In this document: piece by piece, positions 19,151-25,012 of the stretch
How positions within the stretch are numbered: position 1 is the stretch's first letter
Layout of the letters: every line of letters starts with the position of its first letter
Assembly (NCBI GenBank): GCA_004151065.3
Contig: NWUY0300017375.1
Span: forward strand, 48,127 to 73,138
Direction: 5' to 3'
DNA length: 25,012 bases
Origin: Larix sibirica
Taxonomy: Eukaryota; Streptophyta; Pinopsida; Pinales; Pinaceae
Notes under the pieces: generated by a model
Seen by the model: the letters and a program-made list of their open reading frames with translations, nothing else
Database searches by the model: none
What the model was told of the DNA's origin: nothing
Position numbers and translations under genes: made by a program

Positions 19151-20389
19151 ATCGATTTAGCACATTTTGGTATTTCGAAACCCAACATGTTAATTTAGTT
19201 AAAAAAATTCTCAAAGTGCCTTAGGGCTTAAAGTACAAATTTCATATGGATAGGTGCTTCATTCAAATCAAAGTTTCTTCACTCACATTTCATCCTTATG
19301 ATATGGACATTGATTCTTATCTTTGATGGTGTCATGATCTTGCTATGTGGATACTATTTGAATCAATGGACGAGGCCTCCAGGTGCCTAAATCACCTATG
19401 GAAAATACATGCTAAAATTGTTGATTTGACTAAAGGCTCATTGGAAGAATTTCCACAACTAATAACAACCATTATATCCATAAACAAATCCATAGATCAA
19501 AACCGTGAACTTGGTTTAGAGCATTTACTTGATTTCACTCACTTAATGTGCTATTCTAACCATGCATGATATTACATTTCTTGTTTCAATATTGCCATTC
19601 ATCACATGCAATTGTGGTGGCTAAATGACTAGAATATTTCATTATAAGTGGCTAAATGACTATAATATTTCATTTTCAGATATAGAGTGACATATTTGTA
19701 ACATGATTTATGATTTAAATCACTACTCATCATTGATTTAAATCATTCCATATGCATGTTCCCCTAATATATTGCCTAGATATTAACATACTACTTAGAT
19801 TCTTATAAAAAATTATAGTTTTCGTTGAATCTCTTAAGTTGATTTTTCCTTCAATGTGACATGTAAATTTGAGGAATGAAAACCTATGCACAAGACATTG
19901 AAAGAAATTGAACATTTAAGAACCCAAGCTGCAGGAATCCAGTAGAAGAATAATTGCGAAAAGTGCAATTTTGATTTCTTAAATTGCAATTTCAACGATT
20001 TGGGTAGTTTCAAAATTGGACATTTAGTCTAGGAAAGACGATTATGATTACTGAAAATGCAAAATTGCATAAGTGCAATTTAGATTTTGATAGGAATTAG
20101 GAAGAAAAAAAACTTAAATAAAAAGCGTTTTGGTTGTTGTTTATCCTATGCTTAAGTCATCAACTCATCATAAAACATAAATAAGCTTGGACAACTTTCC
20201 TATACATACCAACAAAGCAATGCTAGAATTCAAATGGTCTTTAATCATGTCTGAGATAAACTAAATAAACTAATTATAAAAATTAAAGAAAGGGAGCATC
20301 AATGCGACAAATAAAGTTAAAAGGACATAATGAAAAGCATGATTCAACATTCAATCACAAGATAAGGAAAGCTCGTATGCTCAATATCC
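19151..20389. other. AT-rich interval with minor repeats, no gene seen
   Basis: An open frame at 19345-19569 is unrecognised. It holds a 31-base tandem pair at 19617-19678 and two gatttaaatc palindromes around 19710-19745. Nothing else stands out. Confidence 0.45.
19617..19678. repeat. Two-copy tandem repeat, period 31
   Basis: gtggctaaatgacta plus aatatttcatt occurs at 19617 and 19648 with only a few differences. Confidence 0.92.
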
Positions 20390-20990
20390 TCATCTCTCGA
20401 TCTGCCGTTTTGAGAGTCGTATAAAAACTGAACCAGAGGTGGCTAGGGTTCCTTCCCCCGTTGCCCTCCTCTTCCCTGTTTGGCTATAGTTTTGGCCGAC
20501 TATGTGTGAATTGACTGGCAGTGCTTTCTTGAGGAATGGTGGCGTGCCCTTGACGAAAATGGAGGAGGAGCTAAAAAAAACACAAAAAAACACACAAAAA
20601 TCACTATTATAATAAGGAGCCTTCAGCCCAGAACCGGTTACATTATAGGATACATTACAAGTATACATATTTATATCAATAAGGTTCTAGATGCTTCGAG
20701 TTGTTTCCCAATTTCCAACTCCTTCTTTACCTATTGTAATTACTCATTGGTGCAATTACTCATGCAATTACTGCATTCAATACATGTAGGTTTCTTGTTC
20801 GAATTATCTTTCAACATTCTCCCATAATTCTAATAATTCTCATACAATCAATTACATCTCAAAATACTTTGTTATTTTTCTTTCTGCTCTGCGTTCCAAT
20901 CTTTTTCCTTGGTCTTGCTTCTGCTTTCTTCTTTGGACTTTCAAAAATCCTATTATAATTGGTCCAACTAACTACTCCCCCTTAGTCCAA
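20390..20990 (-). mobile_element. Possible old LTR-element 3' end (polypurine tract and LTR)
   Basis: On the minus strand a tract AAGGGGGAG (20983-20975) resembles the polypurine tract that sits just before a copia 3' LTR. The DNA after it holds a TATA box (TATAAATA, 20675-20668). The expected TG at the LTR start is not clear: the sequence reads TAGTTAGTTGG. No partner LTR was found and no coding region supports it. An unrelated non-coding region is the alternative. Confidence 0.3.
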
Positions 20991-22493
20991 GATTTCATAT
21001 TTTTAGACTGATCTCTGTCTATGAAAGATTCACACAGTGCTGCTGCACTACAACTATGCATCAAAAAGAGGGCTTACAACAATCTTGGGGAAACAAGCCT
21101 ATGACTAAGGATTTTGGACCAAAAACACTGAGGTGTCGAGTACAGCAAATCATGCACCTCAAATACATTATATATCCATAATGCCCATAATTACATTGAT
21201 ATGCAGACATACAAGAAATATATATTTTTTGAAACCTTCAATATCTTCAAGAGACATTTACGGAAAACTCAAAAACAATTTCGTGCTGTAATACAATGCG
21301 ATTGAGCTTTATCACATGGTTAGATTTCTTTCTAGGACGCAGGCTCTTCTCTTAGGCATTAGACGCGCCCCCTTTCCAATGGCAGCTCAAATGTTGTCTG
21401 CTAGCACCACATCTCCATTACTCCACAAATGTGTTTTCTTCAACCGCGTCCACCAGAACTACCTCGCAGCAAACAACAGATGGCGAATAGGATGGGGCTT
21501 TTGGCTTCATCCATGGTCAACCAACGAAGAGAGAGGGGTCTCTTTCCCTCTTTCAACCGCGACTCCTTCGCTTCAACCACTATGGGCTACAACCCTCTCC
21601 TAATATAGCTTGTGGGTTCTCCTTCTACCTAGATCACGACCTCTTCAAGCAACCACTATAACCCTTCTACTGAGAACCACTTCTATTTACACTAGCCAGG
21701 ACGTGACACAAACATCGTGAGGAAGGAGGCCCAACTCCCTTTTTAACAAAACCCTTAGAAGAGTTCTCCGTCGGCACCAAATCTACAACAATGATGAAGC
21801 AACCACAACTAAACGCACCCTTTAAAGGCTTCCTTTCATTTCTGGAATGAACTCACCCAACAACGCATCACAACTATGTTCAACCCAACAAACGAACGAG
21901 TCAAACTACAGTTGAGCAGACAGAGGTTGGCTCTATAATCTACTACATGCAGAGGAGAAAATCGGGCTCTGATAGAGGGGGCAACAAGCTCGAATGGGTA
22001 AAGAGGCTCACGCATAGACACAAAACGCAGAACGTTTTCAAATCCTACCTCCTATGTTAATCTACTCCTGCAGTAGATCACTGAACAACTTCTTTATGAC
22101 CCTATTCAGTGGTGGTGACCTCCTCTGCTTTCTTGTGGCCAGTTTACTCTGCTGCTGGCGCATTTCGAGGTGCAGCTTGTCTCCTCTTGTCGGTGGCACA
22201 TTTCCATTCTTGTGAGTGTCGGAGGGACTCTGTTTGGTGTTATCGTTTTTCTTGTGGAGGTGGAGACGGTCGAGAGAGGCTCTCCGACACACTGACACGA
22301 ATATGAAGATCCTGGGTTTACGGAATTAAAACCTATCGAGAGGCCAAATTGATGGTGTATTGAGTAGTTGTTTGCATTAAGGAAAGATGTCAGCCTGTTT
22401 AGTCCGGCCATCTGCCGGCTTACACATGGCCTCTTCTCTGTTTTTGGGTTCATTTGAGCAGTTTTTGTTTTTAGAGTTCTATGTATATACGCG
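20991..22493. other. Relatively GC-rich unidentified region
   Basis: From about 21300 to 22450 the composition is noticeably less AT-rich than its surroundings, on both strands open frames are longer (for example 22597-22106 minus and 21316-21603 plus), but none shows a domain or motif I recognise and they overlap one another in different frames. It may be the non-coding part of a large LTR element. Confidence 0.4.
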
Positions 22494-22511
22494 CTGCCCT
22501 GTAATGGGCAG
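22494..22511. other. Short perfect hairpin
   Basis: ctgccc, loop tgtaat, gggcag: six-base-pair GC-rich stem followed by a T-rich run (gttgttttttgttg). It has no known role here and may be the tail of an unidentified element. Confidence 0.5.
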
Positions 22512-23500
22512 GGGTTGTTTTTTGTTGTTGTAGTTTTCTCGCCATTATCTACTATTTTAATTTTTAGCAGAGATATTATGTGCACTTGCACATGCAAACT
22601 TGTGGGTTATATGATGTATGGTTGACAGGTCTACGAACAAAATGCTATATTTTTTTGGGAGAAAAAAAAAATCTTCATGCAAGTCAATTGCATTCATCAT
22701 CCAAAATCAAATAATCCATGAAATGCATAATTGAAAATGAAATTCAAAGTATGGAATTTAAAAAAAATGATAGATTCCAAATCTTTCCCACTCGGGGCTA
22801 GTTAAGGCTTAAAAAAATGGCGTCACTCATGTCTGGATAACACCAATCCTTGCTAAGGAATCATTGATTTCTCCAACAATCTAAATTGATCAACAATCAA
22901 CCATACTAGCTGAACATTATTAATGTGTCTAAGGATATTACTGTTCTTGATTTTACTTGTATACAAATCAAGACAAATTATGGCAAATGCTAAGAAATAT
23001 CCGGCCACATATGCTAAGAATAGCCCCACTACTTCTGTGATGGAAAGAGGGGGTCACCTGCTTCCTATGCTACTTGTGGCTATGCCTATGCCTTTGATGC
23101 TGATAGTTCAAGGTAAACAACTAGTGTTGCTACTAGCTTTGTTGGATTTTTACTTATAATACATAAAAAAAAATATTTAATGCCCTGCGCAGTTTGAGTA
23201 GGGCACTCTATTTTTTTAACTTACTTGTTTCTATTTTCTTTGGCGTGTTAAAAAAAACATAAGTTTGCATTTCGGAATTTGTACATCGAGTATTATAATT
23301 GTTAGAAAATTTCCTCCACATCCTGTAATACCGCATTGAAATGGGATGACATACAAAATGAACAAAGATATCAAGCCAAAATAAAAAAACCCTGCATTGT
23401 TATATTACAAACATTCATATACATATTGGAAAAAATTTGTCTTCCTCTCTCACATTTAAATCCTATGAAACCGCTTTGAATATGCCGTGAGCTAGCACTG
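22512..23500. other. Downstream flank of the GDU-like gene, no further gene supported
   Basis: AT-rich with several homopolymer A and T runs. About 23020-23110 has a short frame with cysteines and tyrosines (SYATCGYAYAFDADSS), interrupted on both sides by stops, which might be a gene relic. The part adjoining 23500 is presumably the 3' UTR of the GDU-like gene, with an AATATAAC-like signal near 23400 on the minus strand. Confidence 0.4.
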
Positions 23501-23803
23501 TCATTTTGCAGAAGCAGAGGTTGGGTTTGCGATAAATGTTGGCGTGTCATCACCCGCCATAATTACAACGACTTTCTCAAACTGCTTCTCTTCTGAAGAA
23601 GACGACGACATGATATTCTCCAAGCTTTCATTCTTTTCACTTGATCTGTTATTTTCTTCTGAATTAGAACCACGAGAGACCTTGACGTACGAGCAAGCCA
23701 GAATGATCAGAGCAAAAGCTATCAATGCGATTATGAAAACCACTCCACCCAGCAGAAATGGAATTGGTGAACTCCATACTGAAGGAGCAGTAATATTTCT
23801 CAT
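23501..23803 (-). CDS. GLUTAMINE DUMPER-like protein, single exon, 100 residues
   Basis: Small single-pass membrane protein of the plant GDU family. In Arabidopsis, members raise amino-acid export and act with the ubiquitin ligase LOG2. The N-terminus has the family's tryptophan-proline segment (VWSSPIPFLLGG, residues 9-20) running into a membrane span at about 16-38 that ends ILACSY. A hydrophilic, serine- and glutamate-rich linker (43-76) leads to the signature VIMAG (80-84), followed by PTFIANP (88-94). I start at ATG 23803 because the family begins just before this tryptophan motif, the ATG has A at -3, and a TATA box lies at 23902-23896. An upstream in-frame ATG at 23944 would place that TATA box inside the coding region. 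The length is short compared with Arabidopsis GDU1 (about 158). No intron, stop or frame break is seen. Which paralogue it is cannot be told. Confidence 0.92.
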   Translation of the reverse strand: MRNITAPSVWSSPIPFLLGGVVFIIALIAFALIILACSYVKVSRGSNSEENNRSSEKNESLENIMSSSSSEEKQFEKVVVIMAGDDTPTFIANPTSASAK

Positions 23804-23895
23804 TATAATGTTATATCCCTCACACCTTAATTCCTTCCAAAGGATTTTGATTGCAGATACTCCGGATAACATTGCAAAGTGCCGGAGAGATCTAC

Positions 23896-23902
23896 ATTTA
23901 TA
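23896..23902 (-). promoter_or_regulatory. TATA box of the GDU-like gene
   Basis: TATAAAT on the minus strand, in the context GGATATAAATG, 93 bases before the chosen ATG. Transcription would start near 23866 and give a leader of about 60 bases, a normal size for a plant gene. Confidence 0.55.
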
Positions 23903-24257
23903 TCCATATCGGTGAGAAATAAATATTAGCTGTGATAGTGCCAAACATCAGAAACAATCTGACACCTTACGATTAAAATAATGTTAGACGGGCACAGAAT
24001 ATTTTGATCGGGCACACAACTTTTGAAAACCCAATGAGATAGGTTGGCCACATAATATATTCTTCAGATTTGCAACTTTGGGCTGACACAAACCAGTCGT
24101 TCAATCTATTTCCTCGTTAAAAGATGTAAATGATTAAACTATTTTACAAACTCTTACATCCATTGGAGGATGCTGATTTCATGTCTAAATAAATCCAATA
24201 TCTAATGTTTATATGCCTTTAATATCCAATTCCGTAACTTTTTTTGATGTCTTATAA
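23903..24257. other. Upstream region of the GDU-like gene
   Basis: AT-rich promoter-side DNA with no coding signature. I recognise no specific transcription-factor site with confidence. The dispersed repeat F begins at about 24258. Confidence 0.45.
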
Positions 24258-24352
24258 TGCTATGACACTTCCTACACATCATAGTTGTGCTCGGCATCAT
24301 TGTATTTTCTCTGGTTGGCTGCTTGAAAGCAAACAGGACTCGTCTAGACATA
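24258..24352. repeat. Dispersed repeat family F, copy 3 (partial)
   Basis: Resembles 5150-5260 in order: ctatgaca, tacac, tcatagt and gtgct, then attgtattttctct, ttggct, aaagcaaac, with small gaps. The highly conserved core of copies 1 and 2 is missing; the sequence passes directly into an RNase H fragment. Confidence 0.6.
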
Positions 24353-24612
24353 TGAGGCTATGCTATCTTTATTGGCGGGGTCGTTGCAATAATTTATGAA
24401 TGGAATATTTTGAAGATAGATTGATTTTCGGTACATCCCATGATCGAGGCCGGGCTATCTTTAAGTGCGGGGTAGCTGCNACTTGTAAGATCTAAATCTA
24501 CCTTGAGGATATCATTCAATGCCTTCTATTTCAAGATGGTGTTCATTGGGAAAGAGCATGTACATATCTCCTGGTAAATGACAGAGCTGACTCTCTGACT
24601 AATTGGAAGGTA
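24353..24612 (+). pseudogene. Decayed LINE RNase H fragment
   Basis: Starts with YEAMLSLLAGSLQ, like the EAxALLxGL motif carrying the RNase H glutamate. It ends with YLEDIIQCLLFQ, VHWERACTYLL and NDRADSLTNW (24496-24609), like the family's HxYREANxxADSLANW end. Frames shift between them and stops are frequent. A 35-base segment of the glutamate motif is duplicated (24354 and 24446). An undetermined base is at 24480. Nothing upstream of RNase H is recognisable. Confidence 0.65.
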
Positions 24613-25012
24613 AGGATGGATCAGGGACAGAAAACAACATAGCATCGAAAACATCCATTAAAACAACAGTGAAAACATCCATTACAGACCAAATCCAAGA
24701 TAGATATGGAGAAGGATAGAGATGGGTTTCAGGAAAGAAACCAATGGGGTACAATCCCTCATATCACTCGACCGCACGCTAATATTCAACCTTCAAATTA
24801 CTCTGGAGGAACCACCAAGGATCGAATCTCATCCACTCGTTCTGATAGCAGCTCCTCAGGGATTTGGCTCATGTGAAATCAATAGTAAGTTCCTATCTAC
24901 TCCATCACAATGAAGAATTAATGCTCCACGGACTGTTACATAGTATTTAGTATTTCTCTCAAACTACTTCCAGAGTATTTTGTGGCTTACCAAGTTTTAT
25001 AATATGAATCCC
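24613..25012. other. Right-edge interval, no gene supported
   Basis: Contains a short direct repeat (gaaaacatccatta at 24647 and 24671, period 24). A 63-codon plus frame (24722-24913) is unrecognised. It may be the 3' UTR of the LINE fragment to its left, cut by the window edge. Confidence 0.45.

Noticed and set aside
22106-22597. 163-codon minus-strand frame
   Set aside because: The longest clean minus frame outside known elements, but it has no membrane span, domain or motif I know, lacks codon-like composition and overlaps other frames.
23544-23915. 123-codon plus-strand frame opposite the GDU-like gene
   Set aside because: It is the complement of the GDU coding region and promoter. The minus strand carries the recognised motifs.

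Overview
The window looks like nuclear DNA from a seed plant. It is AT-rich, dominated by old, broken retrotransposons of plant type (Ty1/copia and plant L1-type LINEs), and carries one apparently intact gene, a member of the land-plant-specific GLUTAMINE DUMPER (GDU) family. The density and age of the elements and the long empty intervals suggest a large genome such as a gymnosperm. That lineage guess is inference; no sequence feature proves it. I see no bacterial-type operons, rRNA, tRNA or CRISPR.

Layout. 1-2345: minus-strand Ty1/copia element, running off the left edge through integrase, protease and gag to its primer-binding site and part of its LTR. 2590-5375: dispersed repeats (family F copies 1 and 2, family G copy 1), an apparently solo copia LTR at 4042-4562 and small tandem duplications. 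5528-6720: 3' half of a plus-strand LINE (zinc-binding domain and RNase H). About 6890-12291: a second plus-strand LINE with 5' leader, ORF1 (DUF4283-like domain plus CCHC knuckle), and ORF2 (endonuclease and reverse transcriptase), stopping where the first LINE fragment begins. 12345-14406: minus-strand copia remains (a gag fragment and, further on, an LTR with primer-binding site). 14407-20389: mostly featureless AT-rich DNA with a 301-bp tandem duplication and family G copy 2. 20390-22600: relatively GC-richer, unidentified DNA, possibly an old LTR element. 23501-23803: the GDU-like gene on the minus strand, with a TATA box. 24258-25012: family F copy 3 abutting a decayed RNase H fragment.

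None of the mobile elements looks able to move. LINE ORF1 and ORF2 contain several stops and frameshifts, yet their stop-start junction is a clean TAATG overlap. The copia copy has lost aspartates in protease and integrase. The GDU gene is the only clear host function: a small membrane protein that in Arabidopsis relatives promotes amino-acid export.

Four isolated undetermined bases (2346, 5386, 12291, 24480) lie at or near repeat boundaries and may mark assembly joins, so long-range order across them should be read with caution.
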